Below are positions 36,192-44,849 of a stretch of 64,000 bases of DNA, in pieces. The DNA is taken from assembly GCF_028330965.1 (NCBI RefSeq), contig NZ_JAQMUB010000088.1:1-64000 (forward strand), written 5' to 3'. Both the position numbers and the translations under genes were made by a program. The notes under the pieces are model-generated. The model was given only the letters and a program-made list of their open reading frames with translations, was not told where the DNA came from and searched no databases. The first letter of the stretch is position 1, and every line of letters begins with the position of its first letter. This DNA comes from Oscillatoria sp. CS-180 (GTDB taxonomy: Bacteria; Cyanobacteriota; Cyanobacteriia; Phormidesmidales; Phormidesmidaceae).

Positions 36192-37460
36192 ATGACACTG
36201 GCTCAAGAACTTACCCTCGCTGCTAAAGTCCGTGCTGATTTCCCCATCCTCCATCAGGAAGTCAACGGACATCCTTTGGTGTATTTGGACAATGCCGCCA
36301 CGTCACAAAAGCCCAGGGCAGTCTTGGACGTTATTCAGCAGTATTACGAGAGGAATAATGCCAATGTTCACCGAGGCGTTCACGCTTTGAGTGCGCGGGC
36401 TACGGATGCCTATGAAGCGGCAAGAGACAAGATTGCGGCCTTTGTGAATGCAGCATCCCGAGACGAAATCGTGTTTACTCGCAATGCTAGTGAGGCGATT
36501 AACCTCGTGGCGTATACGTGGGGAATGAATACGCTACAGGCTGGGGACGAAATAATCCTGTCCGTTTTGGAGCACCACAGTAATTTAGTGCCTTGGCAGT
36601 TTGTGGCCCAGCGCACAGGTGCTGTCCTTAAGTTTGTGGGACTAACTGACACCCAAGAGTTCAATTTAGATGAGTTGCGATCGCACCTCTCTGACAAAAC
36701 GAAACTCATCGCGACCAATCACGTCTCCAACACCCTGGGATGCATTAATCCGGTCACAGAGATCGTCACTCTAGCTCAGCAGTATGGTGCCAAAGTTCTG
36801 ATTGATGCCTGTCAAAGTACGCCTCATATGCCGTTGGATGTACAGGCATTAGGGTGTGACTGGTTGGTGGCTTCTGGACACAAAATGTGTGGTCCCACAG
36901 GAGCGGGGTTCCTGTATGGAAAACTGGATTTACTGCAATCCATGCCACCCTTTATGGGAGGGGGTGAGATGATTGCTGACGTCTTTTTAGAGCATTCTAC
37001 CTATGCTGAACTGCCCCATAAATTCGAAGCCGGGACGCCAGCAATTTCTGAGGCGATCGCCCTGGGAGCCGCTGTTGACTACCTCAACTCAATCGGCATG
37101 GACAAGATTGCCGACTATGAGCACGAGCTGACAGCCTACTTATATCAGCAACTTAATCCTATTCCTCAGGTAAAGCTATACGGGCCGCAGCCCCAAGCTG
37201 ACGGTACAGGACGGGCGGCGATCGCAACTTTCACCATAGACGGTATTCATGCCCAAGACCTGTCAACTCTGCTGGACCAATCTGGTGTTGCCATTCGCTC
37301 TGGACATCACTGTACCCAGCCTCTCCACCGCATTTTGAACGTGAGTTCCACTGCCAGAGCTAGCCTCTATTTCTACAACACTCGTGAAGAAATCGACATA
37401 TTTATCACAGCATTGAAAGAGACTATCGATTTCTTCGCTAGCGTCTTTGACGACGAATAA
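36192..37460 (+). CDS. sufS: Cysteine desulfurase SufS
   Basis: SufS is a PLP enzyme that takes sulphur from cysteine and hands it to SufE-type acceptors. The 422-residue group II desulfurase has [12 protein letters not shown] at the start, [14 protein letters not shown] (PLP aspartate), [11 protein letters not shown] (PLP lysine) and the catalytic cysteine in [11 protein letters not shown] near residue 375. It closes the suf operon; no sufE is adjacent. I see no strong terminator in the 33-base gap to the convergent Uma2 gene. Confidence 0.96.
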   Translation: MTLAQELTLAAKVRADFPILHQEVNGHPLVYLDNAATSQKPRAVLDVIQQYYERNNANVHRGVHALSARATDAYEAARDKIAAFVNAASRDEIVFTRNASEAINLVAYTWGMNTLQAGDEIILSVLEHHSNLVPWQFVAQRTGAVLKFVGLTDTQEFNLDELRSHLSDKTKLIATNHVSNTLGCINPVTEIVTLAQQYGAKVLIDACQSTPHMPLDVQALGCDWLVASGHKMCGPTGAGFLYGKLDLLQSMPPFMGGGEMIADVFLEHSTYAELPHKFEAGTPAISEAIALGAAVDYLNSIGMDKIADYEHELTAYLYQQLNPIPQVKLYGPQPQADGTGRAAIATFTIDGIHAQDLSTLLDQSGVAIRSGHHCTQPLHRILNVSSTARASLYFYNTREEIDIFITALKETIDFFASVFDDE

Positions 37461-37493
37461 CCCTACCTACGGAATGAGTCTAGATATCCTACG

Positions 37494-38219
37494 TTATCTG
37501 TCCTTTTGCTCCTTCAGTTGCGCTTCCAATTCGGCTAATCGAGCCTCCGCTGCTTCTGCTCGTTGCCGTTCTTGTTCAGCCCGCTGCTCTGCTGCTTCCG
37601 CTCGCTGTTCGGCCTGCTGGCGAGCGAGAGCTTCTTGCTTCACAGCTTGCGCTAGCTCTCCAGGAATCAACAGTTTTTCATCAGTGTCTTCGCGATAAAA
37701 GCCGATGAGCTGTCCTTCAACCTGTAACCGCAGTCGAAGTGCTTCACTCTGACCATCGGTAATTGGGTAATACACACCTCGCTCTAAGCGATAGCCTTCA
37801 AGCTGTTGCCCTATCCACTCACCTTTGGGATCAAACAGCCAGTATTCTTGAACACCTAGCTGCTCATACAGCATCTTTTTGAAGCTCTTGTCCTGGTCTT
37901 GAGTACCCTTTGATGTCATCTCGAAAATGACACTAGGGACCTGACCTTCTTCCCAGATTTTGTAGTTGTCTCGGGGACCTGGCTCAACATCGAAAATGAC
38001 CATAACATCGGGTGCAACCCGTAGCTTTGGCATGCCTTGAGAGTAGTAGAGGAACTGGTTAGCAAGGACCATAGCGGTCTGTCCATCCAGATATTGCCGC
38101 AGCACTTCCAGCGTGGTCAACAAAGCATAGAGATGCACAGACGTTTCAGCCACGGGTTCTCCGTCTGAACTGGGATATTCGATCGCAGGAATCGGGACTT
38201 GATTAGGGGTTGCAACCAT
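37494..38219 (-). CDS. Uma2-family (DUF820) protein with coiled-coil tail
   Basis: A 241-residue Uma2 protein. Core motifs: LRVAPDVMVIFDVEPGPRDNYKIWEEG near residue 70, PSVIFEMTSKGTQDQDK near 100 and EYWLFDPKGEWIG near 126, the putative PD-(D/E)XK active site. The C-terminal 65 residues are a heptad-rich coiled coil (QQAEQRAEAAEQRAEQERQR...), like in the Uma2 protein at 324-1184, although the two cores are clearly different paralogues. Function of the family is unknown. It converges on sufS. Confidence 0.88.
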   Translation of the reverse strand: MVATPNQVPIPAIEYPSSDGEPVAETSVHLYALLTTLEVLRQYLDGQTAMVLANQFLYYSQGMPKLRVAPDVMVIFDVEPGPRDNYKIWEEGQVPSVIFEMTSKGTQDQDKSFKKMLYEQLGVQEYWLFDPKGEWIGQQLEGYRLERGVYYPITDGQSEALRLRLQVEGQLIGFYREDTDEKLLIPGELAQAVKQEALARQQAEQRAEAAEQRAEQERQRAEAAEARLAELEAQLKEQKDR

Positions 38220-38502
38220 ACTGAATGTCCGCTCACTGGCGAATTGCTTGAACTAATAGCGGATAGCAAAAGGTAAAGGGATAAATCTCATCCTTTACAC
38301 AGAATAGACTCTGACATTTCTGACTTCTGGGTCTGCACAACTAAAGCCATATTGATAGACCTATAGTACACCGGATAGTTCAATCGAACTATATAGACCC
38401 TGCATCATTCATTCCTACAAAAATACGCTCGGGCAGGCGTTGAAAAATCCGATAATCGACCAAGTCCGCAATCCATCATTTCGAGAGCTGATGATTTTAG
38501 AT

Positions 38503-39870
38503 CTACAGTCGCTCTTCCCAAGATAATGTCCGTTCTGCAGAATTCTCACCTAGCGATCGCACGACCTGTAGCTCTACCCTGGCGTAGGTTCCACGCTGAA
38601 AGTAGCGATCATTGATCGCCATTTCACCTAGAGCAATCACAAAGCGATTGTTGTCACGGGTGATGACCTCAGCCGGTACGATACCGTCAAAATGTTTGCG
38701 ATAGCGGGCACGACGATTATCGCGGGGATCATCCTCAGAGGTACTGTAAACCAGCTTGAATTGGGTATCGACGAACTCAGTTTCCTGGCCCAAGTCAATC
38801 ACTGTGATGGCGAAGTCTGAGCCACGCCCGGTTTGTCTTCCCCAAGAGAGGTTAGTGACTTCATCGGCCCGAACAACGTGGGTGACGACATAGGTCGTCA
38901 GCTCTCCCGTTTGTTCCGTCCGTCCCTCTATCCAGAGGGAATCGGGAAAGATCATCTGAAGTTCACCGGAGTCCTCCAGCGTCACTGTAGGCGCGAAAGA
39001 TAAAAACGGCGATTGCGATCGCTCTGCCTCCCAAACCACTTGAGCTTGGGCCTCCAGGCGACCCATAAATTCATAGTATTCGTTAGCGACGATAGATCCG
39101 CTGGCCAACACAGCACCCGCACCAAACCGAGATTGCCACCTATTCTTGGACAGCCGTACAGGGGCTTGCAAAAAGGCGTTTAATGGCTGCGTCTGAGTCG
39201 GAGCATCTGACAATAAAGGCGTTGATTGATTGATCAGCCGGAGCTGACCAGGCTGACCAGAGGTACCGTCATAGCCGTCATAGCCTGTATTGCCGGAGCG
39301 TCCATCACGGCAAACATACCGTTCATTGCGGCAATTACCATCCTGACAGACCTGTACTTCCCAGCCGTGGTCCTCACAATTACACTCGTCGCCGCCATAA
39401 CCACCGCGTCCACCGCGTCCACCACGCCCACCGCTAGCGTCCACCGCAATCAGTCTCAAATGAGCCGGATCAGTGTAATAGATAGTCACGTTGCCGCCAC
39501 GTCCACCATTCCCACCGCTACCACCACTACCGCCATCGCCGCCATCAGCCGCCTGTAAGTTATAGCGAACGTTGCGCGGCTGTGCACGGCAAAAAGGTCG
39601 CTCTCCCGGATCTCCTGATTCTCCATCCCCACCATCGCCGCCAATCGCGTTCACTTGCTGAGGCCGACCATCCGCCCAAACGGTTTGATCCCGTCCCGCC
39701 GCCCCAACTTGACCACTACGACCGCTCCGCCCATTGCTACCATCACTACCAAAGCTGCGAATCTCATCGGCCCATGCAACGAGGGTAGGCCAGTAGTGAT
39801 GAGAAACAAGTGAGGTCGTGGAAAGGGCGATCGCACTCAGACCCAATCCAACGAAAATGCGGAATTTCAT
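38503..39870 (-). CDS. Glycine-rich, collagen-like secreted protein
   Basis: A 455-residue exported protein. A signal-like helix (FVGLGLSAIALSTTSLV) starts the protein. Residues 40-215 are dominated by short Gly-rich units (DGSNGRSGRSGQVG, GGDGGDGESGDPGE, GGSGGNGGRGG, GRGGRGGYGGDE) interrupted by a cysteine cluster between 150 and 190 (CNCEDHGWEVQVCQDGNCRNERYVC). The C-terminal half (about 220-455) is a non-repetitive domain with LSWGRQTGRGSDFAITVIDL. The Gly-X-Y spacing is irregular, so a true collagen helix is doubtful. Likely a cell-surface or periplasmic protein. Function unknown. Confidence 0.75.
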   Translation of the reverse strand: MKFRIFVGLGLSAIALSTTSLVSHHYWPTLVAWADEIRSFGSDGSNGRSGRSGQVGAAGRDQTVWADGRPQQVNAIGGDGGDGESGDPGERPFCRAQPRNVRYNLQAADGGDGGSGGSGGNGGRGGNVTIYYTDPAHLRLIAVDASGGRGGRGGRGGYGGDECNCEDHGWEVQVCQDGNCRNERYVCRDGRSGNTGYDGYDGTSGQPGQLRLINQSTPLLSDAPTQTQPLNAFLQAPVRLSKNRWQSRFGAGAVLASGSIVANEYYEFMGRLEAQAQVVWEAERSQSPFLSFAPTVTLEDSGELQMIFPDSLWIEGRTEQTGELTTYVVTHVVRADEVTNLSWGRQTGRGSDFAITVIDLGQETEFVDTQFKLVYSTSEDDPRDNRRARYRKHFDGIVPAEVITRDNNRFVIALGEMAINDRYFQRGTYARVELQVVRSLGENSAERTLSWEERL

Positions 39871-40090
39871 AGCAACAACGATCCCATAGAACGGTTAAGG
39901 CTCACAAACCAAAAAAATAGGCTTCCTGGGTAAGGGATTGACTTTGCCCTCTACCGTTACGTTTTAGTCTCTTAGCCTTTAATTCTAGAGGAGCCTTGAA
40001 TTCGAGAAGTTCCCTAGAATCAGAAGATTAAGGGAACCGAGCAGGTTTATCACCTCTTTCCCGCTGCTCAGTCCGTAATTGATGAGATAG

Positions 40091-40285
40091 CTACAAAAGC
40101 CTGCCTATTTTCAGCCAGCCATCCACCCAGCTTTGTTGCTCCGAGACGAATGTTTGACGATCCTGGCAGATCCACAGACGGGCCTGGATGCAGGTTGCCT
40201 CAAAGCTTAGGGGATCTCCAGGAAAGAATTTACCGCTAGCAGGGTGCTTTAGCGCAGCGCAATGCACTACGTCGGGTATTTCCAT
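40091..40285 (-). CDS. Small ORF, truncated paralogue of the island gene at 43414-43977
   Basis: A 64-residue frame with a good AAGGAG upstream, starting 20 bases after the NrdG-like gene's stop. The first 25 residues (MEIPDVVHCAALKHPASGKF) are unique, but residues 27-55, beginning SFEATCIQAR and ending EQQSWVD, match SFEATYTQAR...EQQTWVD of the protein at 43414-43977 in the same frame, 17 of 29 residues by eye, and the DNA is alignable without gaps. Just past its stop, bases near 40047-40085 also match the last codons of that gene in another frame. It looks like a copy with an internal deletion that may still be translated. Confidence 0.55.
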   Translation of the reverse strand: MEIPDVVHCAALKHPASGKFFPGDPLSFEATCIQARLWICQDRQTFVSEQQSWVDGWLKIGRLL

Positions 40286-40305
40286 TGTCAGAATCTCCTT
40301 AGACC

Positions 40306-40938
40306 CTATTCGAACACACCAATCTGCCCTTGATACCCGGTAAAGATACGACTGCCATCTTTTAGCACATGAACTTCAAGCTGATCGCTCGCCCAAGTTA
40401 TGCGCTCCTTAAGGGCCGGATTGAACACCCGCACCCGCTGATTTTTTGAGGAGACAGGAGAGGAGGGATCATTGATAGCTAAGGATTCTACATAGGGGCC
40501 ATCCACCAAGATATCTAACTGAGCCAATAACGCCTGAGATTCAGGCGGGGCAGATTTGGACTGCAGTTGTTCAAGAGTAAAGCCGGAAAAAGACATTACA
40601 TTTAGCCCTTGCTCCTTTACTCGGCGGGCGACTTCGGCCAGCGCTGATGCTTGCCAGAATGGTTCACCCCCTGAAAATGTGACACCTTCATTGCGCGGTT
40701 CACTTAAGATGCGTTCCACTAAGTCATCAATCGTAATCAGTTGATTCGGTTCAAACGACCATGAGGCCGGATTAAAGCAGCCGGGACAAGCCCGCAAACA
40801 GCCCTGGACCCACACCACAGCTCTACAGCCGGGACCATTGACCTCTGAGCGATCAACATACCCCATCGTATTGAGAAAGCCTGGGGGGATATCTTGTAAC
40901 GTCTCAGAAAGCTCAGTCGTAGTCTTTGAAAATGTCAT
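40306..40938 (-). CDS. NrdG-like radical SAM activating protein
   Basis: A 210-residue radical SAM protein. The 4Fe-4S site is CLRACPGC (CX3CX2C) near residue 47, preceded by NGPGCRAVVWVQG, and the SAM-binding GGE motif is in GVTFSGGEPFWQ near 87. This is the layout of anaerobic ribonucleotide reductase activases and of the related 4Fe-4S single-cluster domain proteins. No class III reductase (nrdD) is nearby, so the target could be something else. The C-terminal LEVHVLKDGSRIFTGYQGQIG segment occurs in cyanobacterial homologues. Start ATG 40938. Confidence 0.85.
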   Translation of the reverse strand: MTFSKTTTELSETLQDIPPGFLNTMGYVDRSEVNGPGCRAVVWVQGCLRACPGCFNPASWSFEPNQLITIDDLVERILSEPRNEGVTFSGGEPFWQASALAEVARRVKEQGLNVMSFSGFTLEQLQSKSAPPESQALLAQLDILVDGPYVESLAINDPSSPVSSKNQRVRVFNPALKERITWASDQLEVHVLKDGSRIFTGYQGQIGVFE

Positions 40939-41116
40939 GATTCAGATTCTCCCTTGACCACTAACAGAACATATCTTCAGAGAATTCGATTAGTTGAGAG
41001 GTTGACTTGATAGCAGGCTAACCCCAAATGAGGATGAAGTTTGCAGAATTTCAGGATTATTTTTAGCCGTTCCTACTGCAAGCTTGATCAAAAAGAGTAT
41101 GGGCGTTTTGCAAAAA

Positions 41117-42280
41117 TCAAGTATCTTGCAGGATAAGTTGATCTGATAGTGAATCAATCAAATCGACATTAATACCCAGTTTTTCAATATCTGTCAGAAA
41201 CTGTACTGGCTCAACTAAATCAGCCTGAAACCATAATCCTGGACGCCGGATATCTCCATTGAGATATTGCAATAGACAGGCGACAACTGGAACAGCTGTC
41301 AAGGCGTATACATCATCATGCCTAAGTTGCATCTGTAAACAACGATTTTTCTTATCTTTCAATCCCCTGGCTTCCAATTGCAAAATAGCCCCAAAAGGAG
41401 GAAGACTAAACTTTTTCAAGCTCCAGCTGAAGACTTTTCCCATGGGGAGTTTAGCTTTTTGACCGAACACTCTCAGCATGACAAAAGCAATCGGCATAAC
41501 CACATAGTCAGTCATCCAATTGAATCCTGAAATATAAAAACCCGTCTCATTAAGAGATGGGATCATAGCGGGTAATAAACGAAGTTCTTCTAAGAAAATT
41601 GGGCGACAGTAACGCTCACCGAAGCGATCGCCAAAGTCAACCTTTAAAGACGTATTCAGGCTCATTGTCACCCATTCCTTATTCTTGAATATCAACGGGT
41701 TGAAATGATTTAACTCATCCATAAATTCAGCCAGGGTGGAATCGGAGAACTGTAAAGCTTGCCAATTGAGTTGAAAAGTAGAACTCACATGAGCGACTTC
41801 TAGCACATCAAACTTGGGAGCTACATAGCGCACCATTGCTGCTGGAACCCCTGGATGAAAGCCCCCATCGGTGATAAAACAGCGTTCCTTGCCTTCAATT
41901 TCTTCCCGTAAAGCATCCAGCACCGCTAATTTTTGAGGAGAAGACAGTTGGAGATCCAGATAGTCACACCCTACTGCGAGAGCTGACTCGGCAACATTAC
42001 CAACATAATCAGCAGTACTTGACGCCACTACAACGATATCAATGTCTGCAAAAGCAGCTTCTAAGGAAATTTTGTTCGCCGCATCTGCCTGTTTGCTGGA
42101 GACGCGATCCGTCTCAAATTCGGAGTTCAACTCAGCAACTGTTTGCTGTGCTCGACTTAAATTTCTGCCTGCGATTACGATTTGAGCATTGCTTTCCTGG
42201 AGGAGAAATCTGGCAACTAAAAGACCTGCATTGCCATATCCTCCCAGGATTAGAATTCTTGGTGGCATCTTTTGGCTCAT
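41117..42280 (-). CDS. Saccharopine dehydrogenase-like NAD(P)-binding protein
   Basis: A 387-residue protein with an N-terminal Rossmann fold: RILILGGYGNAGLLVARFLL near residue 8, AGRNLSRAQQ near 38 and DIVVVASSTADYVGNVAESALAVGCDYLDL near 80-105. This is the Sacchrp_dh_NADP domain. The C-terminal half has two hydrophobic patches (MTDYVVMPIAFVMLRVFGQ) and resembles trans-acting enoyl reductase-like homologues rather than lysine-pathway enzymes. The reaction is unknown. No operon partner. Confidence 0.8.
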   Translation of the reverse strand: MSQKMPPRILILGGYGNAGLLVARFLLQESNAQIVIAGRNLSRAQQTVAELNSEFETDRVSSKQADAANKISLEAAFADIDIVVVASSTADYVGNVAESALAVGCDYLDLQLSSPQKLAVLDALREEIEGKERCFITDGGFHPGVPAAMVRYVAPKFDVLEVAHVSSTFQLNWQALQFSDSTLAEFMDELNHFNPLIFKNKEWVTMSLNTSLKVDFGDRFGERYCRPIFLEELRLLPAMIPSLNETGFYISGFNWMTDYVVMPIAFVMLRVFGQKAKLPMGKVFSWSLKKFSLPPFGAILQLEARGLKDKKNRCLQMQLRHDDVYALTAVPVVACLLQYLNGDIRRPGLWFQADLVEPVQFLTDIEKLGINVDLIDSLSDQLILQDT

Positions 42281-42868
42281 AGTTTTTGAGGAGTTAAAAG
42301 GTCAAACATCACACCTGTTGGGTTTGCAAGAACCGCCAATTGCTCCACGCTGGGTCAGTCAGTTTCTTTCTATGCCCGATCGCACCGTTTTTTCAACCGG
42401 CTAACGGTCGAGTCAACGGTATCGCGGTTGCACTAGAGCCAAGCACACCCTAGCTCCTGCCTTGGACAAGATGTACTAGGAGTGGATTTAAAGTCGTGGA
42501 TCTTGTTGAAAACTACTATCTGGCGATATGACGAGCAAACAGAAGTCACGAGATTCTTCTCGGTTACACTGCATCCCTTCACACAAAAGATAGGGTGAGG
42601 CACATTTGAAGGCTTATGGACTACTCCAGCAAAACTTTGTGCGTTTCTTGTGAGGAAGCGATCGCCCTAGTACCGCTACGCAGAATTCAAAATTCAGAAC
42701 TAAGGCGGATAAGCTTTCCCAATGTTTTGAATGGTGAGCATAATTTCTGCCGTAGTGTACTAGCCATAGATGCCCCCTGCCTAGCGGTCTCTGCATCTCA
42801 ACGCTGCAATGGCTGTAGTCAGTCTCACGAGAAATCGTTCAGACAGCGCCCACATATTTTAGAGTTAG
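42281..42868. other. Intergenic region, no convincing gene
   Basis: About 590 bases. Short frames exist (for example 42616-42957, plus) but have no ribosome-binding site and no recognisable composition. The region ends in dispersed repeat copy D and the tRNA fragment that marks the left edge of the island. Confidence 0.45.
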
Positions 42869-42933
42869 TCGTCGCCAGTTCTGTGAGGGCCAGATGGCGA
42901 GCCATCCGGCTATGGGCTTGTGCACCCAGACGT
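42869..42933 (-). repeat. Dispersed intergenic repeat, diverged copy D
   Basis: Read on the minus strand it has GTCTGGGTGCACAAGCCCAT, then AGCCGGATGGCTCGCC and AGAACTGGCGACG, matching copies A and B. It lies 24 bases outside the left island boundary. Confidence 0.65.
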
Positions 42934-42956
42934 CACTGGGTTCACACGTCTAGATA

Positions 42957-43004
42957 ACGGGCCTTACAGGATTCGAACCTGTGACCGACCGCTTAGAAGG
43001 CGGT
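42957..43004 (-). repeat. 3' fragment of tRNA-Arg(UCU): left boundary repeat of the island
   Basis: Forty-eight bases identical to 51151-51198, covering the anticodon stem 3' half, variable loop, T arm and acceptor 3' strand of the tRNA at the other end. The D arm and 5' half are missing, so this copy is not a functional tRNA. Such a split is what integration into a tRNA 3' end leaves. Confidence 0.93.
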
Positions 43005-43413
43005 CAATATAAATCTTGAAAGTCCTTCTGGATAGGTTTTTCAGCTTACGATATTTATTTGATCACCATCCATTCACCATTTTTGACTGTGACAGTTTCT
43101 TCCACATTTTTTTCACAAAGTGGGGTAAACATCTTGCTGAGCAAAGCGACCAACGACGCATCGTTAAAGGGGAGCTTCTATCTTTTCAAACTTTCAATTT
43201 TTCAATAAAGCTTTCAAATCACTTGTCGAGCAAGAGGATCAGTGTATTGAAAGGTTTTCAATATTCTTTCTATATTTCAACACTGTAGATCCTACAAACT
43301 GATATCTCGTCTTGAGATGAAATACTCTCGCAATAAGATGAGAAAGCTACTGCCTTTAGTGCCTGACTGCAGCTTGACTAACCTCAATAGGCTTACAAAC
43401 TCTTTCCTACTGC
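43005..43413. other. A+T-rich left end of the island, no gene seen
   Basis: About 400 bases with many T and A runs. A plus-strand frame from 43016 (TTG) has no ribosome-binding site and low-complexity content. It may hold the former recombination arm sites, but no repeated arm sequence was recognised. Confidence 0.4.
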
Positions 43414-43977
43414 TCAAGCCGTTATTGGCGAGATAGCCTCCCAATGTCTAACCTGCAGAATACCTTCTGCCATTCCTTGAGCCGCTGTGTCGGCCAATAT
43501 CTGCCAATCTTCCTGCGTGAACATCTGAGACATCATCGTGATCGCTTGGCTGCGAATCACTTTCTGACTGGCTTCCAATACCTGCTCATCTTCAGCGAGC
43601 AATGAATCTACCCAGGTTTGCTGCTCTGGGGTGAGTGCTTGAAGATGCTGACGGATTAGCTGACGGGCTTGGGTGTAGGTTGCCTCAAAGCTCAAGCCCA
43701 GTTGCCAAGACGACATCCAGTGCTGAAGTTCTGTGAAGAGAATGGACTGTAGCCGCATTTGCTGTATCTGTTCATGCGAAACGGTCCTGGAACGAGCCAC
43801 ATATTCTCGCATCATGAGACCCGCCTCAACATATCCGCCAGAGGCTTCCTCGGCTGCTGCCGATTCTCTCAGCCAAGTTTCGTCGAAGCAGAGATCCATT
43901 AGGTCGCCTGTCTTAGCAAGCTGCTCGGCAAGTTTACGATCCTCTGGAGGATGGTTCTCTGACATTGCGTTGTTCAT
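43414..43977 (-). CDS. Uncharacterised protein coupled to the GNAT gene
   Basis: A 187-residue, mainly helical soluble protein with no motif I recognise. The start ATG 43977 overlaps the GNAT stop (ATGA), which indicates translational coupling; longer frames to 44268 run antisense to the GNAT fold and are not credible. Blocks seen: MSENHPPEDRKLAEQLAKTG, ESAAAEEASGGYVEAGLMM, LSFEATYTQARQLIRQHL and EQQTWVDSLLAEDEQVLEA. A truncated paralogue sits at 40091-40285, outside the island. It may be the partner or substrate of the acetyltransferase (inference). Confidence 0.7.
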   Translation of the reverse strand: MNNAMSENHPPEDRKLAEQLAKTGDLMDLCFDETWLRESAAAEEASGGYVEAGLMMREYVARSRTVSHEQIQQMRLQSILFTELQHWMSSWQLGLSFEATYTQARQLIRQHLQALTPEQQTWVDSLLAEDEQVLEASQKVIRSQAITMMSQMFTQEDWQILADTAAQGMAEGILQVRHWEAISPITA

Positions 43978-44519
43978 GATTGGATGGCACCGTACTCGAA
44001 GTATACTAAGTCCTCTTTCTCTGGATCGGCACCGTAGTCTGGGACTTGTAGGTGACGATAAAATCCTTCTGCTTCCGGCAGAGAATGGAAGCCTACCCGT
44101 CCACCATAACCAAGCTCTACGCTGCGGCGACGCGCAAACAGTAACAATGTTCGCCCGACCCCTCTTAAAAATGGTGGCCGCTCTATGGCTGAGCGATTCC
44201 AGGGAGCTGAGGCCAAAGCTTCCACGTAAACTAATGGATAGCGCTGTGGGAAGTGAGACCGACGCCACTGAGTCTCCAGAAACAGTAACCCCTGAGTGAA
44301 GGATTCTACTTCTAGGGCATAGGCTTCATAACGGCTCTCTTGTTGAGCTTGGCGGAGCTTGTAATCCCACATCCACCTAGCATCTGGTTGCTCTAACTCA
44401 ATCAAGATGCCTTGCCAGACTGATTGAAAGTCGGACCAGTGGCGCCGCTGCATGGTGCGAATTAACCCATTAACGATTTGCCCTGTGCTGCTGAGAAGCT
44501 GAACTGGTCGTTCTATCAT
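43974..44519 (-). CDS. GNAT-family acetyltransferase-like protein
   Basis: A 181-residue protein. The C-terminal half has the GNAT pattern: GVGRTLLLFARRRSVELGYGGRVGFHSLPEAEGFYRHLQVPD, where GVGRTL is the acetyl-CoA pyrophosphate loop (compare Q/RxxGxG/A) and the later part is the alpha4-beta7 region. The N-terminal half (QIVNGLIRTMQRRHWSDFQSVWQGIL) has no known match to me. The upstream region contains a perfect 24-bp tandem repeat. Its stop overlaps the ATG of the next gene. Confidence 0.78.
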   Translation of the reverse strand: MIERPVQLLSSTGQIVNGLIRTMQRRHWSDFQSVWQGILIELEQPDARWMWDYKLRQAQQESRYEAYALEVESFTQGLLFLETQWRRSHFPQRYPLVYVEALASAPWNRSAIERPPFLRGVGRTLLLFARRRSVELGYGGRVGFHSLPEAEGFYRHLQVPDYGADPEKEDLVYFEYGAIQS

Positions 44520-44532
44520 CGGCTGCTTTCAA

Positions 44533-44580
44533 TCTGAATCATTAACTTTGGCAACTTCTGAATCATTAACTTTGGCAACT
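44533..44580. repeat. Perfect 24-bp tandem duplication upstream of the GNAT gene
   Basis: Two identical head-to-tail copies at 44533-44556 and 44557-44580, each containing AATCATTAACTTTGGCAACT. They lie 14-61 bases upstream of the GNAT start. An imperfect inverted repeat (GTTCGAGCGCACTGTGAC at 44623-44640, GTGACAGTTGCTCGAAAC at 44694-44711) follows in the same gene-free 44520-44849 region. Confidence 0.9.
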
Positions 44581-44849
44581 ACAAATTTAGGGTAATGGGT
44601 GCATCGCTGATCTTTTCCTATTGTTCGAGCGCACTGTGACAGTAGGCGAATTTCATGGGACTGTTTTTGGTCTAAAAAATTTTAGATGGGTGTGTGACAG
44701 TTGCTCGAAACCCTTGAAATCTCATTGAGAGTTGATGAGAGGGTGGAAACTCGTGCGATCGCCCTTCCTGCATGAGATTGCAACCACTACCACTAAGGTG
44801 AATAGTTGCCGTTGTGCTGCAGCTGCTCTCGATAGGTTAAGCCAATAAT

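Noticed and set aside
42616-42957. Plus-strand frame of 113 codons in the region left of the island
   Set aside because: It has no ribosome-binding site, mixed composition, and runs into repeat copy D; no recognisable domain.
43016-43288. Plus-strand frame of 90 codons right after the tRNA fragment
   Set aside because: TTG start without Shine-Dalgarno in an A+T-rich stretch; Phe/Leu-rich, low-complexity product. It does not resemble an integrase or excisionase.
43978-44268. N-terminal extension of the GNAT-partner protein
   Set aside because: These codons are antisense to the GNAT gene; the internal ATG at 43977 overlaps the GNAT stop and is the credible start.
44533-44711. Ends of a CRISPR-associated or other Tn7-like transposon
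   Set aside because: The tandem repeat and inverted repeat recall TnsB-type end repeats, but the sequences do not match known ends by memory, no tns gene or second end was found, and the island is explained by the tRNA direct repeats.
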